Notes: generated by a model not told the origin, from the sequence alone. A stretch of 64,000 nt of DNA from Bufo bufo (GCF_905171765.1 NC_053392.1:443700837-443764836), one strand, 5' to 3'; counted from the stretch's first letter, positions 32,678 to 43,399 are shown. Translations and numbers: made by a program.

Positions 32678-33285
32678 TACCCCCCACTTTGTTCAACCCT
32701 GAGGGGGTGAACACCTGCCATACAGAATACCCGGGACAGGGCATCCGCGTTTCCCTGCAGCCGGCCTGCCCTGTGTTCCACGGAGAACTTAAAGTTCTGT
32801 AAGAACAGGAACCACCTGGAGACTCTGGCATTTCTCTCTTTGGCCTGGCTCATCCACTTGAGAGGGGAGTGGTCAGTCACCAGGCAGAACTTTTCCCCTA
32901 CAAATAGTAGCAGAGAGACTCAAGTACCCACCTGATAGCCAGGCACTCTCTCTCCACTATACTATACCTGGTTTCGGCTGGGGTGAGCTTGCGGCTTAAA
33001 AAGACAACGGGATGCTCCTCCCCATTGACTTCCTGAGAAAGTACAGCACCGAGGCCTACTTCGGAGGCATTTGTCTGTACCATGAACTCCCTATTGAAGT
33101 CTGGCGTCACAAAAAACAGTGACCCGCACAGGGCCGACTTCAAAGTGGAAAAAGCCTCTTCCGCCCGCTCATCCCAGCGAACAATCACTGATTTTCGTCC
33201 CTTCAAGAGCTCTGTCAAGGGCACAGGTATAGTGGCAAAGTGGGGAACAAATCTCATGTAATAGCCTATCATTCCTAGGAACGAC
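32611..33285 (-). pseudogene. Gmr1-like RT C-terminus and RNase H
   Basis: The minus-strand frame from 33285 begins KSFLGMIGYYMRFVPHFATI, the thumb/connection of RT. RNase H follows: QTNASEVGLGAVLSQEVNG, VFLSRKLTPAETRYSIVERE, then after a frameshift near 32895 TDHSPLKWM and GNADALSRVF. RNase H is the last domain before the polypurine tract and LTR, and no integrase follows. That supports the Gmr1 domain order. Non-functional because of the frameshift and the Penelope insertion upstream. Confidence 0.88.
32678..32700 (-). promoter_or_regulatory. Polypurine tract of the Gmr1-like element
   Basis: On the minus strand, acaaagtggggggta abuts the LTR boundary tgtaagaagg. Position and purine content fit the plus-strand primer site. 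Confidence 0.7.
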
Positions 33286-33300
33286 TTTACTTGTTTAGTG
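33286..33300. repeat. Target-site duplication of the Penelope insertion, left copy
   Basis: TTTACTTGTTTAGTG, identical to 37477-37491. On the minus strand it encodes the TKQVK stretch of the gypsy RT, whose reading continues correctly if one copy and everything between are removed. Confidence 0.9.
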
Positions 33301-34183
33301 AATGAAGAGAGGTAGCGGCAGCGTCTCCGGTGAATCCTTTATTGGATGGATTTTTACAGAAAGTGTGCAATAAAATTAAGTAAGAACGTTTTGGCTGTAT
33401 TCTAATACAGAGTGATAATCTCTACCCTTTTAAAGTGCATGCAGCTCCACCCACAAGAGGGGGGAACCAATACAATATATAGCAGCCTTTTACAACTAAC
33501 ATCACACCCAGTGAATGGTGTCTTATAATCAAACTAAAATACATCCACCCGCAGGTGCATGACATGTGCTCACCTTAAACAGTGCACCACAGTATTGTCC
33601 GTTCATCACGCTCAGCGTCCTCCTATTCATCCATACTTACATATGTAAGGGATAAATGTAGAATCCATAATGATCACAGTACAGTGCCTGCTATTACCAT
33701 ATTCCAACACTAGTGGAGGATACATAAGTTATTGGAGATTATATAATCAGTAAGGTACAAACTGCGGATCCCCAGCCACCACCACAAATCCCAACATGCC
33801 CCGCCGCAAGCAAACAGCTGTGAGCAGACTGTGCATGCCGGGAGCTGCAGCTCCATAGCAGCCGGAGAGCCACAGCCCACCCACCCCCGGTATGCACTAA
33901 TGGAATATGAACCACACTGAACTAGGGCCAAAAAGGCACAGTTTAATAGGCCAAAAAGGCCTTAATATCCAATCCTACCACATCTGGAGACCGCAACTGG
34001 AGTCCCGATATCCGGAGACAGACAGAGATGCTTCAATAAAATACTGTTAAGAAATGTAAAATATACCAAATTACTATTGTGACATAAATATATCCATATA
34101 AAAAATAAAAAACAAATGCATCCACCTATACTGAATCAGATATACAACACAGATCCATATTATATCCACTTAATGCACTGAAC

Positions 34184-34715
34184 CTATCCATCGTTATTCA
34201 CATTGAACTCAATGTTGAGTCCATAGGGCTGCATAGAGTTCAGCGTGAAAATCCACTGTAACTCTTTTTTCCTGAGGATACGCCCTCTGTCCCCACCTCT
34301 TCTAAGTGCACCTACCAAGTCGATCACCCTAAACCTGAGCTGGTTGACAGAGTGACCACATTCCACAAAGTGTTTAGCTACTGGATTGTCCATTGTCTTT
34401 TTTTTTATCGTGCTCTTATGTTTATTAATACGTTCCCTAATTTCCATTGTGGTCTCTCCTACGTATATATTAAGCTGCACGGACACTGTAGCATATAAAT
34501 AACATCTCTTAATCTGCAGGTATAATACTGTTTGATTTTATAAGTCTTCCCACTATAAGGATGGGCAAAGGTATCACCCTTAATAAGGTTAGCACAGTTG
34601 CAGCAACCTAGGCATGGAAAGCTGCCCAATTTCCTAGGTACTAGATACCGCTGTCCATCCCCACGTATTTCACCCACATCAGATTTCACCAGTCTATCAC
34701 CTAAACTGGCACTTC
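34184..34715 (-). pseudogene. Penelope-like GIY-YIG endonuclease end, left copy
   Basis: C-terminal part of a PLE protein, which would nick target DNA to prime reverse transcription. The minus strand reads YKRSASLGDRLV, then the Cys-rich PCLGCCNCANLIKGDTFAHP, HPYSGKTYKIKQYYTC, and the endonuclease start IYVGETTMEIRERINKHKST, with a later FVECGHSVNQLRFRVID. It ends with LQWIFTLNSMQPYGLNIEFN. The Cys-rich block and the endonuclease are in overlapping frames, so one frameshift separates them near 34480. The family-typical Cys/His linker and the YVGET box are clear. Confidence 0.85.
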
Positions 34716-34717
34716 TT

Positions 34718-34994
34718 TTATATCAGATTGGACCCCATCGCCACACCCCATTGTTGTTGGAAGAAGGTGTCCCCAAAGAGGAAATAATTCCTCTTCAGGA
34801 CCACCTCCAGAAGGTGGAGGACAAATCGGCATCCATCCGGGGAGAGCCCAGTGCCGGCCAGAGCCACATCGACGACACTTAAACCAAACTTATGTTCAAT
34901 GGACGTATATAAGGACACCACATCAAAACTAACCAAACAAATATGGGCAGGCAGCTGAATGTCTCACAACTTAGTCAGAATAGTGGGCCTCAAC
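34718..34994 (-). pseudogene. Penelope-like RT fragment, left copy
   Basis: The minus strand from 34994 reads LRPTILTKL, a stop, then DIQLPAHICLVSFDVVSLYT. It continues through VVLKRNYFLFGDTFFQQQWG to VAMGSNLI. These are PLE RT motifs up to the conserved MGS block. Immediately after it the sequence jumps to the segment preceding the Cys-rich domain, so about 650 bp of RT is missing in this copy. Non-functional. Confidence 0.82.
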
Positions 34995-35457
34995 TTATGC
35001 CAACATCTTCATGGCGGAGGTGGAGGACAGACTGGTTTATCGTTCAGAGCATCTTGGAGGAGTCCTGTGCTGGTGGCGCTACATCCAAATTTTTATGATT
35101 TGGAGCGGTAGTATGGAAGCGTTAGATGAGTTCCATCAGCATCTGAACGGTGGGATCCCGGGCCTAAAATTTACGGTGACATCTTCTCAAAAGGAGTTAC
35201 AATTTTTAGACGTTAGGGTATATGTAGAGGAGGGTTGATTGAAGATAGACCTCTTTCAGAAACCAACGGATAGAAATAATTTGCTAAGATATGACAGTAA
35301 CCATCCCCGGCGTATGCTTGATTCGCCTCCTTGGATCCAGATGTTACGGGTAAGGAGGGTGGTATCAGACGATGACACATTTGAAGTGAGAACTAAAGAG
35401 ATGGGTGAGAAATTTGCTGAAAGATTCGAGAAAAATATTGCAGAGCACCAAGGCTAG
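34990..35457 (+). pseudogene. Penelope-like RT C-terminal half, right copy
   Basis: Plus strand, beginning YANIFMAEVEDRLVY directly at the dimer centre. Then come WWRYIQIFMIWSGSMEALDE, where PLE RTs usually have RYIDD, so the catalytic Asp pair is altered. LKFTVTSSQKELQFLDVRVY and a TGA at 35236-35238 follow. The frame then continues KIDLFQKPTDRNNLLRYDSN and MGEKFAERFEKNI. Dead by the lost catalytic residues, a stop and truncation of everything upstream. Confidence 0.82.
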
Positions 35458-36217
35458 GGTGGGTTTGGTTGACAGGGAGACCACATTTCATTCCACATCC
35501 GCTGTTAAGAATGGTGAACGCATTCCCTTTATTTCTACATTTGGTACACATAGTGGGGCCATATCTAACATTCTCAGGAAACAGTGGCACATACTACAGA
35601 GAGGTTTACCTTCAATACGCGAGTTCAATGATCCTCCAATAATGTCATATAAAAGAAGTGCCAGTTTAGGTGACAGACTGGTGAAATCTGATGTGGGTGA
35701 AATACGTGGGGATGGACAGCGGTATCTAGCACCTAGGAAATTGGGCAACTTTCCATGCCTAGGTTGCTGCAACTGTGGTAACCTTATTAAGGGTGATACC
35801 TTTGCCCATCCTTATAGTGGGAAGATTTAAAAAATAAAACAGTATTATACCTGCAGATCGAGAGAAGTTATTTATATGCTGCAGCTTGATATACGTGGGA
35901 GAGACCACAATGCAGATTAGGGAACGTATTAATAAAAATAAGAGCACGATCAGAAAACAGACAATGGACAAGCCAGTAGATAAACACTTTGTGTTTGTTT
36001 TAAAACTGTTTTTATTTGTTTTGTCAAACACTTTGTGGAATGTGGTCACTCTGTCAACCAGCTCAGGTTTAGGGTGATCGACTCAGTAGGTGCACTTAGA
36101 AGAGGTGGGGACAGAGGGCGTATCCTCAGGAAAAAAGAATTACAGTGGATTTTCACGCTGAACTCTATGCAGCCCTATGGACTCAACATTGAGTTCAATG
36201 TGAATAACATTGGATAG
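35405..36217 (+). pseudogene. Penelope-like linker and GIY-YIG endonuclease, right copy
   Basis: The plus strand reads the RT-endonuclease linker (FISTFGTHSGAISNILRKQW), YKRSASLGDRLVKSDVGEIR, and the Cys motif PCLGCCNCGNLIKGDTFAHP. A stop follows at 35828, then the endonuclease YVGETTMQIRERINKNKSTI. The endonuclease is split by a 32-bp T-rich insert (35994-36025) flanked by the 12-bp repeat aaacactttgtg. It resumes as MECGHSVNQLRFRVIDSVGA and ends SMQPYGLNIEFN. This copy retains the linker missing from the left one. Confidence 0.85.
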
Positions 36218-37476
36218 GTTCAGTGCATTAAGTGGATATAATATGGATCTGTGTTGTATATCTGATTCAATATAGATGGATACATTTGTTTTTAATGATT
36301 TGTTATTGTTTATATGGATATATTTATGTCACAATAGTAATTTGGTATATTTTACATTTCTTAACAGTATTTTATTGAAGCATCTCAGTCTGTCTCCGGA
36401 TATCGGGACTCCAGTTGCGGCCTTTCAGATGTGGTAGGATTGGATATTAAGGCCTTTTTAGCCCTAGTTCAGTGTGGTTCATATTCCATTAGTGTATACT
36501 GGGGGTGAGTGGGCTGTGGCTCTCCGGCTGCTATGGAGCTGCAGCTCCCGGCATGCCCAGTCTTCTCACAGCTGTTTGCTTACGGCGGGGCATGTTGGGA
36601 TTTGTGGTGTAGCGGTGATTGGGGATCCGCAGTTTGCACCTCACTGATTTATATAATCTCCAATAACTTATGTATCCTCCACCAGTGTTGGAATATGGCA
36701 ATAGCAGGCACTGTACTGTGCTTAAATAGTTAGGGCAGCGGATCGTTATGGTATTTATGCACATTCATTTTTACCCCTGGTTACATTGGGATATGGTTGT
36801 GTATATAAATATTTGCTAGGTATATCAAGACTTACATGTATATGCCCGGATTCTACATATATCCCTTACATATTTAATTATGGATGATTAGGAGGAGACT
36901 AGGGGAAGATTGTGCGATCAGGTGATGTTCACATGACCATCATGTGACTAGGGTCATGTGACTGGCGCGCTCCCCAGGTCCTGAACACCTATGGGTAACA
37001 CTGACATGCGCAATGCGCCTCTGGAGACGCGCGATGTGAGTCCCGCTGACCGTGATGAACAGACAATACTGTGGTGCACTGTTTAAGGCGAGCACATGTC
37101 ATGCACTTGTGGGTGGATGTATTTTAGTTTGATTATAAGACACCATTCATTAGGTGTGATGTTAGTTGTAAAAGGCTGCTATATATTGTATTGGTTCCCC
37201 CCTCTTGTGGGTAGAGCTGCATGCACTTTAAAAGGGTAGAGATTATCACTCTGTATTGGGCTTGACAAAGGCTGGGATACAGCTAAAACGTTGCTGCTTA
37301 ATTTTATGGCACACTTTCTGTGAAGTCCGTCCAATACAGGATTCATCGGAGATGCTGCCGCTACCTCTCTTCATTTGCTATATGGTTGACTTCTGAGGAT
37401 CTGCGGTCGTGGTTTGGCTGTTGCATTGCCAGGGTGGCCGTTTGCGTCTGTGGGTGCTGCTCTACATACACTTTTG

Positions 37477-37491
37477 TTTACTTGTTTAGTG
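37477..37491. repeat. Target-site duplication of the Penelope insertion, right copy
   Basis: TTTACTTGTTTAGTG, identical to 33286-33300. It lies in the gypsy RT context RNWPRPVTTKQVK on the minus strand. Confidence 0.9.
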
Positions 37492-37539
37492 GTGACAGGT
37501 CGGGGCCAATTTCTTATTGCCTCTATTTTGTTTACTTGG

Positions 37540-38082
37540 GGTTTGATCACTCCACGCCCAATGACATACCCCAGGTATTTTGTCTCTGGTTAGACCAGCT
37601 TTTCAAAGGGAGTCTACTACAGCTTGCATTTTGGGCAGGTGACTTTCCCAGTCGGTACTGTGGATGCCAATATCGTCTAGGTAAGCCAAAGCGTACCGAC
37701 GATGTGGTCATAGACCAAAGGGTAACACCTTATACTGGTACAGCTCCACCAGTGTGATGAAGGCCGTTTTCTCATTGGCCGCCTCCGTTAAGGGTACCTG
37801 CCAGTCCCCTTTGGTGAGGTCCAAAACAGAAAAATACCGGGCTTCTCCTAACCTCTCAATCAGCTCGTCTACCCGGGGCATGGGATACGTGTCGAACTTA
37901 GATACCTCGTTTAATTTTCGAAAATCGTTACAAAACCGCAACATCCCGTCCGGTTTGGTTATCAGTATTATAGGGCTGGCCCACTCACTTCTAGACTCCT
38001 TGATGACGTCTAGTTGCAGCATTAGTTGTACTTTCTCAGAGATGGCCTGTCGCCGAGCCTTGGGTACTCGGTATGGTTTCAA
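37540..38082 (-). pseudogene. Gmr1-like reverse transcriptase, N-terminal half
   Basis: The minus strand from 38082 reads MKPYRVPKARRQAISEKVQL, ASPIILITKPDGMLRFCNDF, FSVLDLTKGDWQVPL with the first catalytic Asp, KTAFITL and LPFGL. The frame then breaks near 37708, and a downstream frame gives YLDDIGIHSTDWESHLP, the active-site box, and later RGVIKPQVNKIEAIRNWPRP up to TKQV. There the Penelope-like insertion begins, and the protein resumes at 33285. Catalytic residues survive, but frames are broken in at least two places. Confidence 0.88.
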
Positions 38083-38311
38083 CCGGATTTTGGCCTGAGG
38101 CTAAGTGACAATGTCATGCTGGATTATGAAAGTGCGTCCAGGAAGGTCTGAGTACACATCCGTGTTCCTGCTGATGAACTCCCTGGCCTCCTGAGTCTGT
38201 TTAGATCTTCACTGTGGAAACCGCTTCCCTTACATCAGACTTAGGTGCCGGAACCTCTGCCCCTAGAAAACTCGGCCACAGGGTATCGTCAGTACTGGTC
38301 TCCCTATCCTT

Positions 38312-39052
38312 TCACGGTTTGAGTAAATTCACATGGTACACCTGCTCCGGCTTCCGCCGCCCTGGCTGGTGTACCTTGTAGTTTACTTCTCCAACCTTTT
38401 CGAGTACCTCGTAGGGTCCCTGCCACCTAGCCAGTAACTTACTGTCCCGATCTCCCGCGTTAAAGATCCGGACCCGAGCCTGCCGATTATACACCCGACT
38501 TTGAGCTCGCTGAGCTGCCTCCATATGTTCCTTTACCAGCGGCAATACGGTTTCCATACGTTCCTGCATCTGGGTGACATATTCAAAAAAACTTTTATAT
38601 GGTCTGAGTTGTTGCTCCCACGCCTCTTTGGCACCGGCCGCCTCCGGGTACCGAGTGGAGTAGTCCAGGATGACCAAGATGTGTTGGTGCCCCCTAGCGG
38701 ACTTCGGTACTGGGCATATGAGATCCATAGCGATTCTCTCAAATGGTACCTCGATAATCGGGAGGGGCACTAAGGGACTGCGGAACAGGTGCTGGGGGCT
38801 AGTGGTTTGGCAGGTCGGGCAAGACTTACAAAAGTCATCCACCTCTCTAAAGACACTGGGCCAGTAAAACCGTTGTAGTATCTGGTCCTCTGTCTTCTGC
38901 AGTCCCAGATGACCCCTGAAAACATGTTGGTGGGCTAACTCTAACACGAGTTTTCGGTAGGCCCCGGTCACAACCAACTGTTCAACAGGTTCACCCCGCA
39001 TATACCCGATATAGCGTATTGTGGTGACCACAAAATGGGGAAACATCATCAA
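38312..39052 (-). pseudogene. Gmr1-like integrase, internally deleted
   Basis: The zinc-binding domain is clear: LELAHQHVFRGHLG with its histidines, then FYWPSVFREVDDF and CKSCPTCQ. The core starts PFERIAMDLICPVP with the first catalytic Asp and ILVILDYSTRYPEA. It then jumps to LRPYKSFFEYVTQMQ, so the region holding the second Asp and the Glu (about 100 residues) is gone. The C-terminal part keeps ARWQGPYEVLEKVGEVNYKV and ends VYHVNLLKP. Its position between protease and RT defines the domain order of this element. It would not catalyse integration. Confidence 0.88.
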
Positions 39053-39734
39053 GTATTACCACATTCTCCCAGGCCCGGGATAGGGTTGGGTCTCGGCGTT
39101 GGGCTGTACCTAAATTCTCCCCAGGACCCGATGGCAACTCCTCCACGTCTCCGATGATTACCCTACGCGGGGTTGTCTCCACCTCTTCCACTGATGTGGC
39201 GGTCACCCCTACTGCTGGTTCCCGATCTGGCCGTCCGCCTGAACAAGGCCAATCTCCTGGGCTTATTCCTGTCTCAGGGGTATCCTTAACTCTCACAACA
39301 GGCCATAAAGCAGGGAAACCTGGAAAGTCTCTCACTATTATGAGTTCATAGTGAAGATTTGTGGCGACTGCCACTTCGTGGGTCCACCTGCCGGCCACCG
39401 TGGTTAGAGACACCAGTGTGGTGGGGTAGTCTTTCAAGTCTCCATGAATGCACATCACCCCAACTTTCCGGCCAGTATACTCAGCGGACCGCACCAGGGT
39501 AGCCCTTACCAGGGTCACCAAGCTCCCTGAGTCCAGCAGCGCCTCCGCTTAAGTGTCTCCCACTTCCACCTGGCACAAGTGGTCTACAGCCTTCGGGGGA
39601 CCTGTGGCACACAGTTTCCTAGCATATAGCGATTGTTGGTAACCACAATTAGTGTCCATGGGCTCAACCCGATGAGGACACAGCCCTGGTGTGGCCAGGT
39701 TCCTGACACAGCAGATTAACTGGGTCCGGCCCAT
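39053..39734 (-). pseudogene. Gmr1-like zinc knuckle remnant and protease
   Basis: The minus strand from 39734 carries a Cys/His-poor remnant of the nucleocapsid (ATPGLCPHRVEPMDTNCGY), then EVGDT and a TAA at 39549-39551. The same frame continues with AEALLDSGSLVTLVRATLV, the aspartic protease active site, and VMCIHGDLKDYPTTLVSLTT. It then continues into the linker AQRRDPTLSRAWENVVILDD before the integrase zinc domain, where a frameshift (about 39050) occurs. The protease would process the polyprotein; here it is separated from gag by the stop. Confidence 0.8.
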
Positions 39735-39856
39735 AGGGGGAACCTCCCGGGGGGGGAAGGGGGGTTATTGGCTCATACCGGTGGGCCTGGGGTGGGGAGT
39801 TCTGGAGTTTGCCTGCCCTCCTCCCAAAAGACCTCCACTTGAGATTCTTGGTGGCC

Positions 39857-40306
39857 TCATAATGTTCTACCAGGTCCACCATTTCCAGGGCATTTCCAGG
39901 AGATACCTGGCCGATCCAGTGCTGGAGAGGGGGTGTCAGCGCCCTCCATAATGTTAGCCAATAGTCTATCCAGCATAGCCGTGGGACTCAGCACATCTAG
40001 CCACTTTTGCAAAAGGTGGAGTAAGTCATAATACTGGGGTCCCGCAGGCTCAGCTGGCTTAAACCCCCACTGATGTACCCGCTGGGCCCGGACCAACACA
40101 TTCACCCCCAGTCTTGCCAAAATCTCACCCTTTACTTTCGGATAGTCGGCCAGTTGATCATCCAGCAAGTCGAAATACACCCGCTGGGACTCTGATGCCA
40201 GGAAAGGAGTGACGACCTCAGCCCACTGGTCTCGGGCCAGCTTTTCCCTGGTGGCCACTTTCTCGTACATCGCCAGGTAGGTTTTGATGTCGTCTCCAAG
40301 TGTCAT
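39857..40306 (-). pseudogene. Gmr1-like Gag (SCAN-related capsid)
   Basis: The frame starts MTLGDDIKTYLAMYEKVATR and continues WAEVVTPFLASESQRVYFDL, VKGEILARLGVNVLVRAQRV and HQWGFKPAEPAGPQYYDLLH. This alpha-helical block (DDI..YL..FE; WA..L.P.L.G..Q..Y..L; LK..IL.R.GV; R..R.H.W) resembles the vertebrate SCAN domain. SCAN is reported to derive from the capsid of Gmr1-like gypsy elements, so the match supports the lineage call. The gene continues broken toward 39664. Capsid assembly is the family role. Confidence 0.75.
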
Positions 40307-40601
40307 CTTAGGGATCGCTGCACGGACTGCTTTCTGGGTTTAATGGAAGCTTGGGGTTGCTCCTGCTGTCTGCAGAGCCATCACGTGTTGTAGCAGCAAC
40401 TGGTTGGTCTCTTATTGCTATTTACCCGTTGGTGCAGGTCTCTTGCTGCTGCAAATTAGCCTCCATGAGGGCCTTCACAACAGCCTCCATTTTTTCGTGA
40501 AGCACGGGTTGAAATACAGCTGGTTTGATGTACGACATACAACTGTGCCCAAAAATGAAAACCCAAGAATTTATCGGCGTTCACGCCAGTCTCACTGCGC
40601 T

Positions 40602-40621
40602 GGCCCACATCCTCCACCAAT
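40602..40621 (-). promoter_or_regulatory. Candidate primer-binding site
   Basis: Directly inside the 5' LTR boundary the minus strand reads ttggtggaggatgtgggcc. A TGG start next to the LTR fits a site complementary to a tRNA 3' CCA. The tRNA was not identified. Confidence 0.45.
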
Positions 40622-41229
40622 TGTGGGGATTCGCTCTTGTAGTTAGGACTAGCGGATGCAGTATAGAGGCAAAGTACACAGTTCTTGAATCAAACAGCGG
40701 TGTTTATTCACACATTGGTGTATAACAAAATGCAGATAAGGTGTATCACAAAACGCAGGTGGCTTGGTGTTTGTTCACACACAAGGAAAGTCCATAAACA
40801 ATAAAAGTCACCTTTTCTCCTGGGTGTTAATTCACACCCTGTTAGCAGTTCAGCCTCATCAAGTCCACAGGTGGCCTGTTCTCCTTTAGAGTCCTCCAGC
40901 CCGGCTCAAACCTCAAATCCCAGCACAGCCCTCAGACTCCTGAGCTCCACTGTCAGAGGGAGGTAAATACACCACACTTGGCAGTGCTGGCTGGTTTTTA
41001 TGCCTGGCAAAACCCGGCCTGGAACATGGGGAGTAGTCACCTACCCAGCACTTTGACTACTCCCAGTAAGAGCAGTCACGGATCAGCTATGACAGCCATG
41101 CTAAATCTCACGGTGTCAATTAGCAATAGCTGCTGCTGACACATAAATTACCAGCTCTTACTTCACCGAGGCCAGGAACCTCGGTGACACATACCTTCCA
41201 TCCACGATGATTCCAAGTACCTTCTTACA
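40622..41229 (-). repeat. 5' LTR of the Gmr1-like element
   Basis: 608 bp, read on plus as TGTGGGGATTCGCTCTTG ... CTTCTTACA. It shares both ends and internal phrases with the solo LTR at 22916-23451 and the 3' LTR at 32270-32677. On the minus strand it holds a cataaaaacc TATA-like motif (about 41000) and aataaacacc (about 40708). Confidence 0.85.
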
Positions 41230-42486
41230 AGGGCTATTCCCATATTGAAAAACATGTGCAGGGCTCTCTCCAACCTCATACTTCCAACCTGGGGACACCG
41301 GGAGGCCGGAGAAAGCCAAAGCGGTGGAGTTGAATGGGAGTTGTGCAAATGGTGTAGCTCTGGAAGCTATGCTGTTTACACAACTCTCGACGGCCTCCTG
41401 GTGTTCCCAGGTCAGGACAAAGAGGCCGCAGAGAGCCCTCCGGACATGTTTTTAAGTCTCGCAGCCCAAGGCCTCTCTCTTGGCTTTGCTACACCATCCT
41501 ATCTCTTCATGATTGATAGACTGCTCTCCGAGCCCTGATGAAAACCTGTGCATGCACTATCAGTAAAAGAGAGATACAGTTTACTTCTCAGTGACTGTGC
41601 GAAGTAAAAGCGGGTACAGAGCGAGCAAAATCTGATGGCACATATGCGGGTTTTCAGCAGGGCTCAGAGAGCGGAGAAAGACAGTGCAGGCTGAGGCACT
41701 TCAGTGCCTCATTCACGTCTCTTAGACCCTTCACAGTGACAATAACATTTTTTAGAAGGTTGCAGCTGTGGACAAGTACAAAAAAGGTATGGATACTCAC
41801 CGCTTCTGTAGCTATGTAACCATGTCACCAGTTTTGTACGTGTTTAAGAGGTGACCGTTTCCCTTTAACTTTCTGTAAGTAAATATGCAATAATAATATG
41901 TTTTTAATAGCAAGAAATCTATGAATGTGTCCTCAGAAAAAGTATTACCTTAGTCAGATCCTCCTTCATGGATGCCCCAAGAGCAGAGAATAACCTTTCT
42001 AGTACTCTCTGTTGGTGGCAAATCAGTGACCACACCGGCAACATCTCTGACAATAAAATAAGAGCCTTAAATTAAATTAAGAAAGTTAAATTAATTCTAC
42101 AATATTAATAAGGGTTTTTTTTTAAGTTAGAGTAGGAACCTTTTTTTTTTATGCTGACTCTGGTTCTAAGGACCAAAACTTTTGATATGTCTCTATGAAA
42201 TATCAACAGGTTTTTGAAAAGTTAGTGACACTTTAAATTTATTAAAAGTGTTTCTCCCCCCCCCCCCAGAAACAGTGACACTCTTCTCTACAGGCTGTGA
42301 TTAGTATTGTTGCTTTGCCTGAATCACTTGAGAAGAACTGAGACAAGAGTGATGTTGTTTCTGAAGAAAAGCAGACCTTTAATCTCATAGAACTTATTTA
42401 ATTTTACTGATATTCTATTTAAACAAAAAATTAAGAGCAATACATGCATTTTACTATAGCTTCATGTATATTATATTGTCACCCTA
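41230..42486. other. Unassigned stretch
   Basis: No gene is recognised. A frame at 41245-41538 has no domain, and the region around 41250-41880 has the look of another dispersed repeat (ends tgaccgtttccctttaa). Homopolymer C near 42256-42268. Confidence 0.35.
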
Positions 42487-42770
42487 AGGCCTCATGCACA
42501 CGGCTGTTGTTTTGGTCCACATCCGAGCCGCAGTTTTGGCAGGTCGGATGAGAACCCATTCACTTCAATGGGGCCGCAAAAGATGCGGACAGCAAAAAAA
42601 ATATAACCTGTCCTATTCTTGTCCGCGCTTTGCGGACAAGAATAGTCAGTTATATTAAAGGCTGTCCGTTGCATTCCGCAAATTGTGGAACGCACACGGA
42701 CGCCATCCGTGTTTCGCGGATCCACGGCTTGCGGACCGCAAAAAATTGAACGGTCGTGTGCAGGAGGCCT
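42487..42770. mobile_element. MITE with aggcctcatgcacacgg ends
   Basis: Ends aggcctcatgcacacggctg and its near complement (cgtgtgcaggaggcct). The centre has a perfect hairpin, ctattcttgtccgcg with cgcggacaagaatag-like pairing around 42613-42644. Related fragments occur near 3713-3860, 46029-46111 and 53580-53656. Non-coding. Confidence 0.7.
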
Positions 42771-43166
42771 AAACTCCAGATTCACACTTGTGCAGCCATT
42801 TTCTCAACCTGGATTTTGGTCAGCTATGGAACAGAGTTTTTTTTCTCAAACAGCTTGCCATCTGTCTGAGAAAACAAATGAGGTGCAGCGGGAGACAGCA
42901 GGGTGAAGCTGTGCATTACAAGTCCACCTGGCTTCTGGAATAAATACAGTGTTACATGACAGTAAACTGGATATTATTCAGGTACCATGGTTTAATAGAA
43001 AAGGAGCACCAGTGAATATTCTGAAATCTTAGAGGAAATGTATAGAATCCCAAAAAATCATATTTATAGGGTCTTTGCTCTCTGAAAGCTTCACTCCATT
43101 AATCCTATTCTAAAACCAAGAATAAGTGAACGCCATAGAGTGAATGAAAAGAGTGTTTACCACTAA

Positions 43167-43395
43167 GGGCCTTTTCTGCAGACCCTCTAGCATGGCCAGA
43201 CCTGCTGCGGGAATAATACCTGGATTCTGGCTCCATTGCTCTCCCTTGGGCGCCGCAGGTCTGTCGTCTTCCTGCGTCAACATCCAGTTTAATGCAAGTT
43301 ATGTGGCTGCTGCAGCAAATCATTCCCGCCACGGGTCTGGCCATGATGGGGGGTCGGGAGTCTGCAGAAAAGGTCCCAAAGGGTGAAGATGCCCT
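43167..43395. mobile_element. Short TTAA-type foldback
   Basis: TTAA at 43396-43399 on the right, with a degenerate CTAA at the left. Inverted phrases: ccttttctgcagac with gtctgcagaaaagg, and catggccagacctg with gggtctggccatg. Non-coding; mirror-image frames are ignored. Confidence 0.6.
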
Positions 43396-43399
43396 TTAA

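Larger units (their letters stand above)
33301..37476. mobile_element. Penelope-like inverted dimer with 15-bp TSD
   Basis: A 4,176-bp insertion consisting of two Penelope-like copies pointing away from each other. The left copy is on the minus strand (34994 down to 33301) and the right copy on the plus strand (about 34990 to 37476). Each carries RT pieces, a Cys-rich motif, a GIY-YIG endonuclease and a 3' region of several hundred bp that is complementary between the copies. The single pair of 15-bp duplications lies outside the dimer, so both copies probably entered together. The left copy lacks the segment between the MGSN motif and YKRSASLG; the right copy begins at YANIFMAE, essentially the next residues. 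Confidence 0.85.
32270..41229 (-). mobile_element. Gmr1-like Ty3/gypsy retrotransposon, broken
   Basis: LTR-bounded element on the minus strand. Reading 5' to 3' (right to left): LTR (40622-41229), possible PBS, gag (40306-39857), protease with DSGS (about 39545-39300), integrase (39052-38312), RT (38082 to about 37540), a Penelope-like insertion (33301-37476), the rest of RT and RNase H (33285-32611), polypurine tract, LTR (32270-32677). Integrase lies upstream of RT, the Gmr1 arrangement (Ty1/copia-like order in a gypsy relative), not the standard gypsy order. The coding regions carry stops, shifts and internal deletions. Confidence 0.85.
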
